Origin: Halobacteriales archaeon
Lineage (GTDB): Archaea > Halobacteriota > Halobacteria > Halobacteriales > SKNY01
Length of the DNA: 51,779 bases
NCBI GenBank assembly: GCA_007118975.1
Contig: SKQO01000029.1
Location: 1 to 51,779 of the forward strand
Direction: 5' to 3'
The notes below the pieces were generated by a model, which was not told the origin of the DNA, made no database searches, and saw only the letters and a list, made by a program, of their open reading frames with translations. This document shows, one piece after another, positions 30,183-39,486 of the stretch. Within the stretch, counting starts at the first letter, position 1. Each line of letters opens with the position of its first letter. A program made the translations under genes and the position numbers.

Positions 30183-30980
30183 ATGGCGAACCAACTGGAC
30201 GATTCGGTGGCAGTCGTAACTGGGAGTGGGGCCCACTCGGACCGGGCGCTCGGGATCGGCGAAGCAACGTGCAGGCGATTTGCGGATGAGGGTGCAGACG
30301 TCATCGTGGTGGACGTGAGTGAAGAGATGGTCAAGCGGACCGTCGCTGCAATCGAGCCGATGGCGGAAGGTCGCGTGACGGGACACGCCGTCGATCTGAC
30401 TGTAGAAGATGAAATCGAACGGTGGGCCGACGAGATCGCCGCTACGTTCGGACGGGTAGACGTTCTCGTCAATAACGCCGGTATCCGGATCGCTGCCGGG
30501 CCGGTGACGGGTCTAGACGCGGAGGCACTGGACGAGATTTATGCGGTCAACTTGCGGGCGATGGCCCTCTGTGGAAAACATCTCGTGGCACACATGCCGG
30601 CGGGCGGTTCGATCGTCAACATCTCCTCGGCCAACGCGAAACTCGGTCGCGGCGGATGGGCGGCGTATGACGCCACAAAGGCGGGAGTGCTAGCGCTCAC
30701 GCGTGACATGGCGTGCGACCACGCGTCGGATGGGATTCGGGTCAATAGCCTGCTCCCGGGGCCGACGATCACCGATTACCACCTCCGCGATGGGGCCGAT
30801 CCCGACGAGCGGATCGAGTCGGCAACCACACCTCGTGAAGACGGGCCCGGGATTCTCAAGCGGTCGGCCCACCCCAGCGAGATCGCCGCTGGCGTCCTGT
30901 TTCTGGCCTCCGAGGATGCATCGTTCGTCACGGGTGCGGCGATTCCGGTGGATGGAGGGTTGACGGCAGCGGGCTACTAG
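30183..30980 (+). CDS. Short-chain dehydrogenase/reductase (SDR family)
   Basis: NAD(P)-dependent oxidoreductase of 265 residues. The cofactor motif is TGSGAHSDRALGIGEATCRR (a long variant of TGxxxGIG), the middle motif NNAG is at about 99-102 in LVNNAGIRIA, and the catalytic tyrosine and lysine are in GWAAYDATKAG with the serine upstream (SSANAKLG). The C-terminus DASFVTGAAIPVDGG is typical of classical SDRs such as sugar or glucose dehydrogenases and 3-oxoacyl reductases. ATG 30183 is preferred over the earlier ATG because of the Shine-Dalgarno run GGTCAGG just upstream. It is followed 58 bases later by a Gfo/Idh/MocA enzyme on the same strand, so sugar oxidation is likely. Confidence 0.85.
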   Translation: MANQLDDSVAVVTGSGAHSDRALGIGEATCRRFADEGADVIVVDVSEEMVKRTVAAIEPMAEGRVTGHAVDLTVEDEIERWADEIAATFGRVDVLVNNAGIRIAAGPVTGLDAEALDEIYAVNLRAMALCGKHLVAHMPAGGSIVNISSANAKLGRGGWAAYDATKAGVLALTRDMACDHASDGIRVNSLLPGPTITDYHLRDGADPDERIESATTPREDGPGILKRSAHPSEIAAGVLFLASEDASFVTGAAIPVDGGLTAAGY

Positions 30981-31038
30981 GCGCGCCAACTCCGCAACGA
31001 GGCAAACGTTCATGCGGGACGGAACGATGTGGACCAGT

Positions 31039-32082
31039 ATGTCGATCCGTACCGGGTTGATTGGGGCCGGAAACATTGCAAGGGCCCATCTTCCCGCCTA
31101 CCGAGACCACGATGCGTTGACCCTGACCGGGGTCTGCGATTCTGATCCGTCGGCAACCGAAGAGACCGCGAGCGCCTTCGAGGTCGAAACCTGGACGGAT
31201 ATCGATACGTTCGTCCGGGAAGCGCCGCTCGATGCGGTGGACATCACACTCCCCCATCATCTGCACTATCCCGCCGCGCGTGCCGCCCTCGAAGCCGATC
31301 TCCACGTCCACGTCGAGAAGCCGTTTGCGATCTCGATGGAGGAATGTCGCGAGCTGGTTGCGCTCGCCGACGAACGCGATCGCCGGTTGATGGTCGGGCA
31401 AATGCAGCGTTTCGATCCCGCCAACCGGGCGCTCTTTCGACTGATCGAACGAGGCGATCTCGGCCAGTTACACCACGTCAGGGCGGACGGCATCCAGAAT
31501 CTCAGGGACTATGCAGCGCCCGGACACTGGTTGTACGATGGCAAGCGGGCCGGAGGCGGCGGCGTGATCAGCGTGCTGGTGCACAAGATCGATCTGCTCC
31601 GGTATTTTGTCGGTGATGCAGTCCGCGTGGCCGGGATCGGGAAGACGACAGATGACGCCTTTGAAGCGGCCGAAGATTACGCGACCGTCCTCGTCGAATT
31701 CGAGGGGGACGTTCACGGGCAGTTTTTCAGCACCTACGCTGCGGCGGGGATCCCCTACGGCGAAGCGTTCTGGCTCTACGGTGAAGAGCGGGTGGCGACT
31801 TCGCTCCCGAGGACCGGAGAGTACGGTGGCACACCGGCAATCAGCCAGCCGAACGACAAACGATCGTTCGAGCCGGTCGATCCGGCGACCGATCTGGCCG
31901 CCGACGATCCGTTCACGAACGAGCTCCTCCACTTTGCGGACTGTATCGAGACCGGGACAGCGCCGTTGAGCAGTGGTCGAGACAACCTCGGCACGATGGC
32001 CGTGGTGTTCGCCATCTACGAAAGTCTCACCCGAGACGGCGCGTGGGTGGACGTCGAGACGATTCGAACCGGGGAGTACTAA
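31039..32082 (+). CDS. Gfo/Idh/MocA-family oxidoreductase
   Basis: NAD(P)-dependent sugar dehydrogenase or oxidoreductase of 347 residues. The cofactor motif is GLIGAGNIARAHLPAYRD. The signature EKP is intact (HVEKPFAISMEECREL). The C-terminal catalytic region has GGGVISVLVHKIDLLRYFVG with the key histidine and aspartate, and a strand VLVEFEGDVHGQFFSTYAAA. ATG 31039 is preferred because the Rossmann motif begins at residue 5. It is preceded by an SDR and followed after one base by the DUF6807 gene (GTG start), so the three are probably one operon. It is a more regular member than the Gfo/Idh protein at 24412. Confidence 0.9.
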   Translation: MSIRTGLIGAGNIARAHLPAYRDHDALTLTGVCDSDPSATEETASAFEVETWTDIDTFVREAPLDAVDITLPHHLHYPAARAALEADLHVHVEKPFAISMEECRELVALADERDRRLMVGQMQRFDPANRALFRLIERGDLGQLHHVRADGIQNLRDYAAPGHWLYDGKRAGGGGVISVLVHKIDLLRYFVGDAVRVAGIGKTTDDAFEAAEDYATVLVEFEGDVHGQFFSTYAAAGIPYGEAFWLYGEERVATSLPRTGEYGGTPAISQPNDKRSFEPVDPATDLAADDPFTNELLHFADCIETGTAPLSSGRDNLGTMAVVFAIYESLTRDGAWVDVETIRTGEY

Positions 32083-32083
32083 C

Positions 32084-32944
32084 GTGGATATCGACGAGAC
32101 GTCCAACACGGTCACCGTCACACACGAGGGGACGCAACTGCTCGGGTATCGGACCGAATCACCGGCGAGTAAACCGCATGTCGACGTGCTCGGCCTTGCG
32201 CCCCGCGGAGATGATCTGGACGGTCACAACCTGGTCCTGGCGGCACCCCACGACCATCCGTGGCATCTCGGCCTCTTTTTCTGCCAAAAGCTTGTCGACG
32301 GGATCAACTGCTGGGAGTCTGAGCTCCACGCCGCCGAGGGGCGAACACATGGCTATGCCCGTTCTGGGTCCACGCGGACTGCCGACCACGGCAACACAGT
32401 CACGCTCTCCCAGGAGGCGAGCTGGCACAGCAGCGAGGGAGAACAGCTGCTCGACGACGAACGGACGCTCCGCATCAGGGCACCGAACGATTCCGGATAT
32501 CTCCTGGCGTGGGAACAGCAACTAACTGCTCTCGGATCTGCACGTCACCTCTCTAGCGAGACGATCCACGGGCATTACAGTGGATTCTCGATCCGACTAC
32601 AGCGAGAACTGACCGATGGGAACGTGCGTGTATCGACGGCAGATAACCCGGCTCCCGAGAACGGGCCTCGGGGCCACTGGTGTGACTATTCCGGCAAGGT
32701 TGACGGGCGCTACGGCGAAACGGAGCCCTACTGGGCTGGCGTGACGATGATTGCGACAGAGCAGTGTCGGTGGTTCACGATGACGGAACCGTACGGGTTC
32801 GTGGCCGCCAATCCGACGTGGAACGCGGTCGAGACGCTTCCCGCCGATGAGTCGATCACCTGGCGATGGGGTGTCTGGGTGCACCGGGGGCGACCACGGC
32901 GGGACGAGATCGAAGGAGCGGTCGAGCGGTTTCGGTCCTGGTAA
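32084..32944 (+). CDS. DUF6807 (PmoA-like) protein
   Basis: A 286-residue protein of a family first named from a methane-monooxygenase subunit but mostly found with carbohydrate-degradation genes. The key conserved block is HDHPWHLGLFFCQKLVDGIN, the His-rich motif of this family. Later PYGFVAANPTWNAVETL and the C-terminal SITWRWGVWVHRGRPRR also fit. It has no signal peptide. The start is GTG 32084, one base after the stop of the Gfo/Idh gene, in the reading frame that gives VDIDETSNTVTV; upstream codons in the same frame overlap the previous gene. Its enzymatic function is not known; the linkage points to sugar catabolism. Confidence 0.78.
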   Translation: MDIDETSNTVTVTHEGTQLLGYRTESPASKPHVDVLGLAPRGDDLDGHNLVLAAPHDHPWHLGLFFCQKLVDGINCWESELHAAEGRTHGYARSGSTRTADHGNTVTLSQEASWHSSEGEQLLDDERTLRIRAPNDSGYLLAWEQQLTALGSARHLSSETIHGHYSGFSIRLQRELTDGNVRVSTADNPAPENGPRGHWCDYSGKVDGRYGETEPYWAGVTMIATEQCRWFTMTEPYGFVAANPTWNAVETLPADESITWRWGVWVHRGRPRRDEIEGAVERFRSW

Positions 32945-32947
32945 CGA

Positions 32948-33436
32948 TCACCACCGGATTTTCTCGCCCACCACAATCGTTCCTGATTCGATGATCGAGG
33001 CGTCGAGGCCACCACGATGCCGCAAGGCGTCCACGGCACCCTCACACCCGGCGATGGATTCCATGTACCCGCAAGGTTCACACAGTTCGATGCCCTCCAG
33101 GAGCACCTCACCGATCAGGAACTGTGTGCCAACGAGATGATTCAACGGGACACCACGCGTCGTTACGTTTCGCCGATGTTCACCCGGCCCGAGGTCGATA
33201 CCGTAGTCCTCGCGCGCTGCTACCAGTGCTTCGCTCTCGATGAGCGTCACATCGCTCGGTTCGAGGTTTGGCTCCTCGTTGTACAGTCCCTCTCCCTTGA
33301 AGTAACGATCACCTTCGAGTCCGCGACCGGCCACGGCCTCGACAGTCTCCCGAGGCTCCGGGTCACCTCCGGTCGCCGGGGCGGTGTGAATCGCTTCGAC
33401 GAACCCGACATTGTGTTCCTCGCTGTAATCGGACAT
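32948..33436 (-). CDS. MOSC-domain protein
   Basis: A 162-residue single MOSC domain, the C-terminal domain of molybdenum-cofactor sulfurases and mARC-type reductases, thought to bind sulfur-bearing cofactors. Conserved elements: GRGLEGDRYF, then PGEHRRNVTTRGVPLNHLVG, and the cysteine in ELCEPCGYMES, where the family keeps a near-invariant Cys-Xaa-Xaa-Cys-like motif. It ends with FIG or IVVGEKIRW typical of short MOSC proteins. It stands alone, convergent with the DUF6807 gene (3 bases between stops). Its presence near wtpABC and a TorD-like chaperone suits molybdoenzyme metabolism. The role in haloarchaea is not settled. Confidence 0.85.
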   Translation of the reverse strand: MSDYSEEHNVGFVEAIHTAPATGGDPEPRETVEAVAGRGLEGDRYFKGEGLYNEEPNLEPSDVTLIESEALVAAREDYGIDLGPGEHRRNVTTRGVPLNHLVGTQFLIGEVLLEGIELCEPCGYMESIAGCEGAVDALRHRGGLDASIIESGTIVVGEKIRW

Positions 33437-33659
33437 CTGATTAGACGCTCCCAGGGGCCACTGTCAAACTAGTGTGTCGATTTCGGCCGGGCGGAGCAGA
33501 AATCACCGCTGGATCGAATGATAGAATCATCCCGATAGTGCGGCGACGGTGTTTCCGGTGGGCGGGGTATGTATGGAGGCGTCCTCGGGGGTTTTCCTGC
33601 TGTGCGGAGCGGCCGCACAGCTCTCGCTCCCTTAAGCCTGCTGCTGGCAAAGCGTAGCT

Positions 33660-34787
33660 ATGGCCACTCCCTCCCGACGCAGCATCCTGGCAACGGCAGC
33701 GACCGTTGGTTTCGGGACGGTTGCGGGCTGTCTTGGCGATAGCGGCCAGTCAGCGCTGACTGACGAGACGAACCCCGCCGGTGACGTCGAACCAGCGCTC
33801 ACCGTCGATATCAGCGAAACCGCCGGTGGGTCGGGGCCGCCGGTGGTCGATCGCACCCTTCCACGGGACTACGAGTTCGGGGCGCTTGTCGATGCCGCCC
33901 AATCGGGGGGTCCCCCGCAGGATGGGATCCCGTCGATTGACTCGCCCTCGTTTAACGACGCGGACAGCCCGCCGGCTGGACTTGGCGAAGCATCACCCGT
34001 GTTCGGCGTCGACATCGAGGGTGATGTACGGGCGTATCCGCAGTACATCCTCGTCTGGCACGAAATCGTCAACGACATCGTCGGCGATGAATCGGTTGCC
34101 GTCACGTACTGTCCACTGACCGGCACGGCCCAGGGGTTTTACCGTGGCAACGTCACGTTCGGCGTTTCCGGACAGCTGATTAACAGCAACCTCGTGATGT
34201 TCGATCGTGCCACCGAGTCGTGGTGGCCGCAAATGCTGGCAGAGGGCATCCAGGGACCCCACGAGAACGACACGCTCGAGGAGTTTCAGATCGTCTGGAC
34301 GACATGGGAGCGGTGGAAAGCGGAGTATCCAGACACACTGGTCCTGAACGAGAACACCGGTGCCGCCAGGAATTATGGGGCCGATCCGTACGGGTCATAC
34401 GATCCAGTCAACGGATACTACGAGGACGATAACACACTGTTTCCCCCGCTCCAAACTGACGATCGGTTTCCGCCCAAGGAGGTCGTCATCGGTACGCGAA
34501 ACCAGGATGGTGCATCGTGCATCAACAAGGATCAGCTCCGGGAAGAACGGATCATCGAAGGGTCCCTCGATGGGATCGGCTACACCTGCGTCTACGATGA
34601 AGCACTCGACACGGGCTACGTGTACCGGAATCCGGACGAGGTGGCCGTACGCACGGCGGGAGCGGAATACGAAGTCGACGATTCGAGTTACGCGGCAGAT
34701 GCACTTCCGCTACCCCGCGAGATCGGGTACGATGCGATGTGGTTTGCCTGGTTCGGATACTACCCCTCGACCGAGGTTCTCGCGTAG
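33660..34787 (+). CDS. Tat-exported DUF3179 lipoprotein
   Basis: A 375-residue exported protein. The Tat signal (PSRRSILATAATVGFGTVA) ends in the lipobox VAGC (C24). The mature part is a DUF3179 domain with its fixed elements: VFGVDIEGDVRAYPQYILVW, DESVAVTYCPLTGTAQGFYR (conserved cysteine) and MLAEGIQGPHENDTLEEF, then the ATRNYGADPYGSYD-like sequence (GAARNYGADPYGSY) and the CVYDEALDTGYVY tail. The family is common in haloarchaea and planctomycetes, function unknown; the two cysteines and histidines (H in VWHEIVN) suggest metal or redox use. The ATG at 33660 is the only start that gives the Tat motif at residues 5-7. Confidence 0.85.
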   Translation: MATPSRRSILATAATVGFGTVAGCLGDSGQSALTDETNPAGDVEPALTVDISETAGGSGPPVVDRTLPRDYEFGALVDAAQSGGPPQDGIPSIDSPSFNDADSPPAGLGEASPVFGVDIEGDVRAYPQYILVWHEIVNDIVGDESVAVTYCPLTGTAQGFYRGNVTFGVSGQLINSNLVMFDRATESWWPQMLAEGIQGPHENDTLEEFQIVWTTWERWKAEYPDTLVLNENTGAARNYGADPYGSYDPVNGYYEDDNTLFPPLQTDDRFPPKEVVIGTRNQDGASCINKDQLREERIIEGSLDGIGYTCVYDEALDTGYVYRNPDEVAVRTAGAEYEVDDSSYAADALPLPREIGYDAMWFAWFGYYPSTEVLA

Positions 34788-34906
34788 CAACCGAGGCCAG
34801 CAGATCGAGACGTGGATTGGCCCGGCGTGCTCGCGGTGGTCACCACGGGTTCGTGGATTGTCCAGAGCGAGACGGTAAGGAGCGGATGGATGTTCCCCGA
34901 CGGGAC

Positions 34907-36976
34907 CTAGGTGAGCGCAATGGCCACGTACGTTCCCAGTCGAGAGAGGGAGAGTTCGTCCCCGGTGAGGGAGACCTGGGGCTGCGCTCGTGTCTCGTCC
35001 CCGGGCTCGTCCCGTGCAAGGATGTCGGCCCCCTCCATCGGCACCCGCAGCCGGATCGAAAGATCATGAATCGGTGGGGGATCGTGGTAGGTTGTCCCCG
35101 TGAACCCGCCCCGGTTGAGAAGCTGGAGAAGCCGACCGCCCGCATGTTCGCCGAGACCGATTTCGACCGTCGGTGGTGCATCGGTTTCGACGAGTGGTAG
35201 TGCCGGCCGTGCCAACGAGCACGCGCCGTCGAGGACCGCAGCATGGGTGTCGAATCCGTGTTCGTGATATAGCCGCCCTGGTCCCCACGGCAGGTACACC
35301 GAACCATCAGGCCCCGGTCGTGAGAGCAATCCTGGTGTTTCAGTCCGGTCCAGTCCCTCCCGTCCGACTCGCTCCGGTGGGCCGAACGTCCCGGGCGTGA
35401 CGAACGGAAACCCCGTTTCGATCCCTCCGTTCTCCATCGGTGACGTGACCGCGAAGTCGTGATCGACGGCGACGAGATCAGTGCCAGCAAGGCCCTCGAA
35501 GGCCGGGTCGATCGATTCGGCGTCAACATAGGCACCGCGGACGTCCTCCAGGATGTGCTCCCGACGGGCCGCAAACGTCGACTCGAGAAATTTGGGGGCC
35601 GTGTCCGCAGTGCGTGGCCCGGTCGCGAGGATGGTAGTGCCGGCCTCGTGTGCCCGCACGAGAGCACGGCGGCTGGCCGTGTCAGCCAGGCGGAGGTCGG
35701 GAAGGATCAGTACATCATACTGTGAATCACCCGTATCGACGAGTGGCGCCGCTTTCTCCCGGCCGAGACTCTCCTCGGTTCGGACGTGGAATGGGACGTG
35801 TGCCTCGGCGAGTCGACGAAACCAACCGCGGTATTCGGGGCGTGCGGCCCAGTCAGCCGGTCGAACAAGGGCCACTTCGGCGAGGGGTTCCAAGGTTCGG
35901 TAGACGTCTTCGTTCGCCGCCGCGATCCCGTACGCCGTTTCGACCGCCGGAAAGTTCGATGGGTCCGGATAGGCAGCCACGTCGCCATTGACGCAGTACG
36001 CGAGCCCGCCGCCACGAAGCAACGCCCCGAAGAGCCGCGAGCGAATTTCCGGGGTTGAGACACCCTGAAAGCGGTACGGGATATCAACCGCGTTGATGAC
36101 GATATTCCACGCCGGCTTGCTCCACGAATCCTCGATCGCGGCCACGTTATCGACCGCCGAATATTGCCATCGCGGGAGCGGGCGGTCCACCGCCGTGTTA
36201 GACTCGTCCGTAACCGCGTGCGTGCGCCGTTCGCTATACGTGGCAACCCCAATGGAATCTGTGTCTTCCGGACGGCGATCGGCAATGCCCTTCACCTGTG
36301 CCCGCACCCGATCGAGGAGTTCGTTCGCCGCCTGCTGTTTGAACTGCCGGTAGGCTGGATGGTCGGCGTTGTCGTAACCAGGGGGCGGGAGTTCAGCGTT
36401 CCCGTCGGTGAATGCTCGAAAGCGCGTCCGGCAGCGCTCGCAGTGGCATGGTCCGTAGTAGGTGCCATCGTAATCGGACTCGACGAAACCGAACATGTTG
36501 AAAAAGACGCCGTCGACGGGATACCGCGAGAGTGCCTCCTCGAGGATTTCGAAGGCGTACTCCTGCTGGTACTCCCCGTTGATACATGCGTGAACGACCC
36601 CATCGTAATTCACGTGCTCACCGTTGACGTCACGATACGCCCAGGACGGTCGGTCGACGAAAATTGACTCGTGAAACTTGCTGAAATCGAAGCGGGCGAC
36701 GAAACGGATACCTGCGGATCGACACTGCTCGAGGGCCGTGCCGGTGAGATCGCTGTCGGATCGGTCCGCCAGTGGTTCGGCTCGCGGGTGGTACTCGAGC
36801 TCGGTCGGGTAGAACGCACAGACCCCACCAGTGTTGAGGAGGACGGCGTTGGCGCTGAAGCGTTCCAGCTGTTCGACGAGCGCGGAAACGTCGAGGTCGG
36901 CATCGACTTCCCTGAGATTCGGCTGGATCATCCGCAGGTGTTCCCGACACCACCACGGCAACTCCTGGGTCGCCAT
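34907..36976 (-). CDS. Glycosidase-like protein (GHL6 N-terminal plus trimerisation-like domain)
   Basis: A 689-residue cytoplasmic protein. The N-terminal TIM-barrel (about 1-320) resembles the hypothetical glycosyl hydrolase 6 (GHL6) family: HLRMIQPNLREVDADLDVSA, RFVARFDFSKFH, FNMFGFVESDYDGTYYG and a cysteine cluster CHCERCRTRF that is typical. The middle (about 340-500) looks like the beta-galactosidase trimerisation domain (EVALVRPADWAARPEYRGWF, YDVLILPDLRLAD). The C-terminal part is a beta domain (IHDLSIRLRVPMEGADILAR). Clear catalytic acids cannot be assigned by eye, so activity is unproven. The gene stands on the opposite strand from the sugar genes around it. It would fit breakdown of a glycan whose fragments are handled by the oxidoreductases. 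Confidence 0.7.
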   Translation of the reverse strand: MATQELPWWCREHLRMIQPNLREVDADLDVSALVEQLERFSANAVLLNTGGVCAFYPTELEYHPRAEPLADRSDSDLTGTALEQCRSAGIRFVARFDFSKFHESIFVDRPSWAYRDVNGEHVNYDGVVHACINGEYQQEYAFEILEEALSRYPVDGVFFNMFGFVESDYDGTYYGPCHCERCRTRFRAFTDGNAELPPPGYDNADHPAYRQFKQQAANELLDRVRAQVKGIADRRPEDTDSIGVATYSERRTHAVTDESNTAVDRPLPRWQYSAVDNVAAIEDSWSKPAWNIVINAVDIPYRFQGVSTPEIRSRLFGALLRGGGLAYCVNGDVAAYPDPSNFPAVETAYGIAAANEDVYRTLEPLAEVALVRPADWAARPEYRGWFRRLAEAHVPFHVRTEESLGREKAAPLVDTGDSQYDVLILPDLRLADTASRRALVRAHEAGTTILATGPRTADTAPKFLESTFAARREHILEDVRGAYVDAESIDPAFEGLAGTDLVAVDHDFAVTSPMENGGIETGFPFVTPGTFGPPERVGREGLDRTETPGLLSRPGPDGSVYLPWGPGRLYHEHGFDTHAAVLDGACSLARPALPLVETDAPPTVEIGLGEHAGGRLLQLLNRGGFTGTTYHDPPPIHDLSIRLRVPMEGADILARDEPGDETRAQPQVSLTGDELSLSRLGTYVAIALT

Positions 36977-37213
36977 GGGCGTCGAACGAAGCTTGCCGTC
37001 AAGAAAGCTCGGGGTTACGCACTCGTTTCAGCGTCCATCGTACGCCGCTGGATTCATCCCTGGACTTCGGAAAAAAGATGCATCGGATCCACTGGCTGAG
37101 ATTTCTTTCGAATCATTTCTCCCACGAAATCTAAAACACACATCATAAGAGAGGCTCCACCGGTTTGCACGCCTGTTTTCCCAGCAAGAAGCTCCGTCCG
37201 CGGTGAAAACGAA

Positions 37214-37675
37214 TCACTGCCGGGTCTCGTCAAATCCACTGATAGCGTCGTTTACTTCCCCCGGGAAAACCCGTACGTCGCCATCATGAGTGAGACCGAT
37301 TTCCACGTTCCGCCGTATCTTATTACCCGCCGAGTATTTCTCCAACGGCTCGTAGAGGTAGCTGTAGAGTTCAGGTCGGCAGTACGCGATCTTGATGTCA
37401 CACGTATCCCCGTGAGAATACACCATCTCGATCATATCTCCGAAGTGCGTGCCTGCGGGTACTTCGAATGTGACAGAGGCGGATAAGGTGTCCACGAGTC
37501 TAAGGGTTCGTTTGGCCTTTTCCACGTTTTTCGTTGCCGCCCGTTCGACGGCACTCACGTTCGAGTCGGTCGTGCCAATTTTCTCGGCGACTTCCTGCTG
37601 GGTGTACCCCTGTTCCCTGAGTTCGAGCACCTCCACCTGTCGTTCGGTGAGAATCGTGGAGTCAACGGCGGCCAT
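37214..37675 (-). CDS. Tfx-family DNA-binding regulator
   Basis: A 153-residue archaeal transcription factor. The N-terminal helix-turn-helix (LTERQVEVLELREQGYTQQE to AATKNVEKAKRTL) is the classic Tfx form, and the C-terminal domain (about 65-150) is the small ligand-sensing part with IEMVYSHGDTCDIKIAYCRP. Tfx of Methanothermobacter binds the promoter of a molybdenum formylmethanofuran dehydrogenase operon, so a molybdate or tungstate link is known for the family. Here it diverges from wtpABC with a shared TATA-rich region only 60 bases long, which suggests that it controls the transporter. The start ATG 37673-37675 is about 28 bases from the TATA-like element, so it is probably leaderless. 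Confidence 0.88.
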   Translation of the reverse strand: MAAVDSTILTERQVEVLELREQGYTQQEVAEKIGTTDSNVSAVERAATKNVEKAKRTLRLVDTLSASVTFEVPAGTHFGDMIEMVYSHGDTCDIKIAYCRPELYSYLYEPLEKYSAGNKIRRNVEIGLTHDGDVRVFPGEVNDAISGFDETRQ

Positions 37676-37697
37676 GGTGATTCAAACAAAACTCTTT

Positions 37698-37713
37698 GAG
37701 ATAAATTTTTGGG
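37698..37713. promoter_or_regulatory. Shared TATA-rich promoter between tfx and wtpA
   Basis: The 16 bases GAGATAAATTTTTGGG lie about 28 bases before the tfx ATG (minus strand) and about 30 bases before the wtpA GTG at 37736 (plus strand). The single AT-rich core could serve both directions, which would force repression or activation of both genes together. Confidence 0.45.
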
Positions 37714-37735
37714 ACCACTATTTCTATTTGATTTC

Positions 37736-38671
37736 GTGGACGGATCACGTTCGAGTTCGCTCTCCCGACGCGGGTTACTCACAGTAATTGGTTCGACGAC
37801 AGTCATCGGCGGTGGCTGTCTTGGAAATAATACTTCAGTGAACGTGCTTGCTGCGGGTAGCCTGGCCCGGACATTCGAAGATCACCTCGGTCCCGCCTTC
37901 CAAGCGGAAACCGACATTGAGGTTCACGGCGAATACTTCGGGACGAACGCCATCATGCGCATGGTCGAGGATCGGACCAAGCACCCCGATATCATCGTGA
38001 GTGCGGATGCAACGCTTCTCCGGGACCGATTGTATGGCTCGTTCACCACCTGGGACGTCGAATTTGCCACGAACAGCCTGGGCATCGGTTACACCGAGGA
38101 AACCGAATTCGGACGGCGCCTTGCGGCGGGCGAACCGTGGTATGCGGTTGTCCGTGATATGGAGGACGGTGATCTGACAATCGGGGACCCGAACCTGGAT
38201 CCACTCGGCTACCGGGCTGTGCTGGCATTCGAACTCGCGGAGAAGGCGTACGATCTCGAGGGGTTTCGAAACGATGTACTCGACATTGCCTATGAAGAAC
38301 CAGATGAGCCACAGATCGTGGCGGGGGTGGAATCCGGCGGCAGGGCCGCTGCAATCGTCTATCGAAACATGGCAGTGGATCACGGTATTCCGTTCCAGGA
38401 ATTTCCGGATGCCTACAATTTTGCCAACCCCGAAATGGAGGACCACTACAACACCGTCGAGTTCATCACCGAGGAGGAGGGATACCGGGCGGTCGGACGA
38501 CCCATCATATACAATGCTACCGTGAACGAAGCGACCGAGCATCCGCACGCGAGTGTCCGGTTTATCCAATTCCTGATCGATCGTCCCGAGTTACTCGTTG
38601 AGGCAGGATTGACCATGGCCGATGACCTTCCGAGGGCGATCGGGGATGTTCCAGACGGAGTGACACGATGA
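37736..38671 (+). CDS. wtpA: Tungstate/molybdate ABC transporter, substrate-binding lipoprotein
   Basis: Extracytoplasmic oxyanion-binding protein of 311 residues. The Tat-type signal SLSRRGLLTVIGSTTVIG ends in a lipobox GGGC. Mature protein has the start typical of WtpA/ModA: VNVLAAGSLARTFEDHL, ligand-binding loops GTNAIMRMVED and IIVSADATLLRD, and the conserved IIYNATVNEATEHPHASVRF block with later FLIDRPELLVEAGL. GTG 37736 is the best start since the Tat motif begins at residue 11; a TTG nine codons upstream is also open. It is the first gene of a three-gene operon with the permease and ATPase (ATGA overlaps), and diverges from tfx. It could carry tungstate, molybdate or both. Confidence 0.88.
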   Translation: MDGSRSSSLSRRGLLTVIGSTTVIGGGCLGNNTSVNVLAAGSLARTFEDHLGPAFQAETDIEVHGEYFGTNAIMRMVEDRTKHPDIIVSADATLLRDRLYGSFTTWDVEFATNSLGIGYTEETEFGRRLAAGEPWYAVVRDMEDGDLTIGDPNLDPLGYRAVLAFELAEKAYDLEGFRNDVLDIAYEEPDEPQIVAGVESGGRAAAIVYRNMAVDHGIPFQEFPDAYNFANPEMEDHYNTVEFITEEEGYRAVGRPIIYNATVNEATEHPHASVRFIQFLIDRPELLVEAGLTMADDLPRAIGDVPDGVTR

Positions 38672-39486
38672 GCGCGGACATCCGTTCACAGACTCGGACG
38701 GCTTCGCGAACACCCGATTTGATCGTTCCAGCGCTCCTCGGTGGCCTCATTCTGCTGTATTTTGTGGTACCGTTCGCCGCATTTGTCTCCCGAGCTGGAA
38801 CGCAGAATGTCCTCGCCGGGCTCTCCACACCCGAAGCCCAAATGGCAATCCGAAATTCGTTGCTCACCGCCCCGATATCGACTGCCATCGCAACCATCTT
38901 CGGCGTTCCACTCGCCTACGTGCTGGCCCGGCGGTCGTTTCTAGGAAAACCAATTGTCGAGGCCGTCGTCATCCTCCCGCTGATCGTCCCGCCCGTGGTT
39001 GGCGGGGCGATGATCTTGACGGCAGTCGGACGGTTTACCCCGATTGGATCAGTCGCCGCCGCAGCGGGCATTCCGCTGACCGATTCCCTGATCGGCGTTA
39101 TTCTAGCGCAAACGTTCGTCGCCGCACCGTTCGTGATCATCACGGCCCGAGCTGGATTTGGTGCCATCGACGAACGGTTGGAGCAGTCCTCCCGGTCGCT
39201 GGGGTACGGCCCGCTTTGGACGTTCTGGAACATCTCCCTTCCGTTAGCGCGAGGGGCAATCCTCGCCGGGATCGTCCTCACCTTCGCACGAGCCATCGGT
39301 GAATTCGGTGCGACGATGATGGTCGCATACAATCCGCGCACCATGCCCACCCGCATCTGGGTCGATTTCATCACCGGGGGGATCGAGGCAGTCGTTCCAC
39401 TCGCACTGGCACTCCTCGCGATTACGTTGGCCGTCATTGCGGCCATCCATCGCTTCGGGCGCGTCCCCACGGTGATAGAGCGATGA
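38668..39486 (+). CDS. wtpB: Tungstate/molybdate ABC transporter, permease
   Basis: Integral membrane subunit of 272 residues with five to six hydrophobic segments. The ABC permease signature lies at about 175-212 (SRSLGYGPLWTFWNISLPLA then ILAGIVLTFARAIGEFGATM), with the EAA-type loop that contacts the ATPase. PPVVGGAMILTAVGRF is also typical of WtpB/ModB. It overlaps wtpA by ATGA and wtpC by ATGA, so the three are translated together. No lesions are seen. Confidence 0.9.
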   Translation: MSADIRSQTRTASRTPDLIVPALLGGLILLYFVVPFAAFVSRAGTQNVLAGLSTPEAQMAIRNSLLTAPISTAIATIFGVPLAYVLARRSFLGKPIVEAVVILPLIVPPVVGGAMILTAVGRFTPIGSVAAAAGIPLTDSLIGVILAQTFVAAPFVIITARAGFGAIDERLEQSSRSLGYGPLWTFWNISLPLARGAILAGIVLTFARAIGEFGATMMVAYNPRTMPTRIWVDFITGGIEAVVPLALALLAITLAVIAAIHRFGRVPTVIER

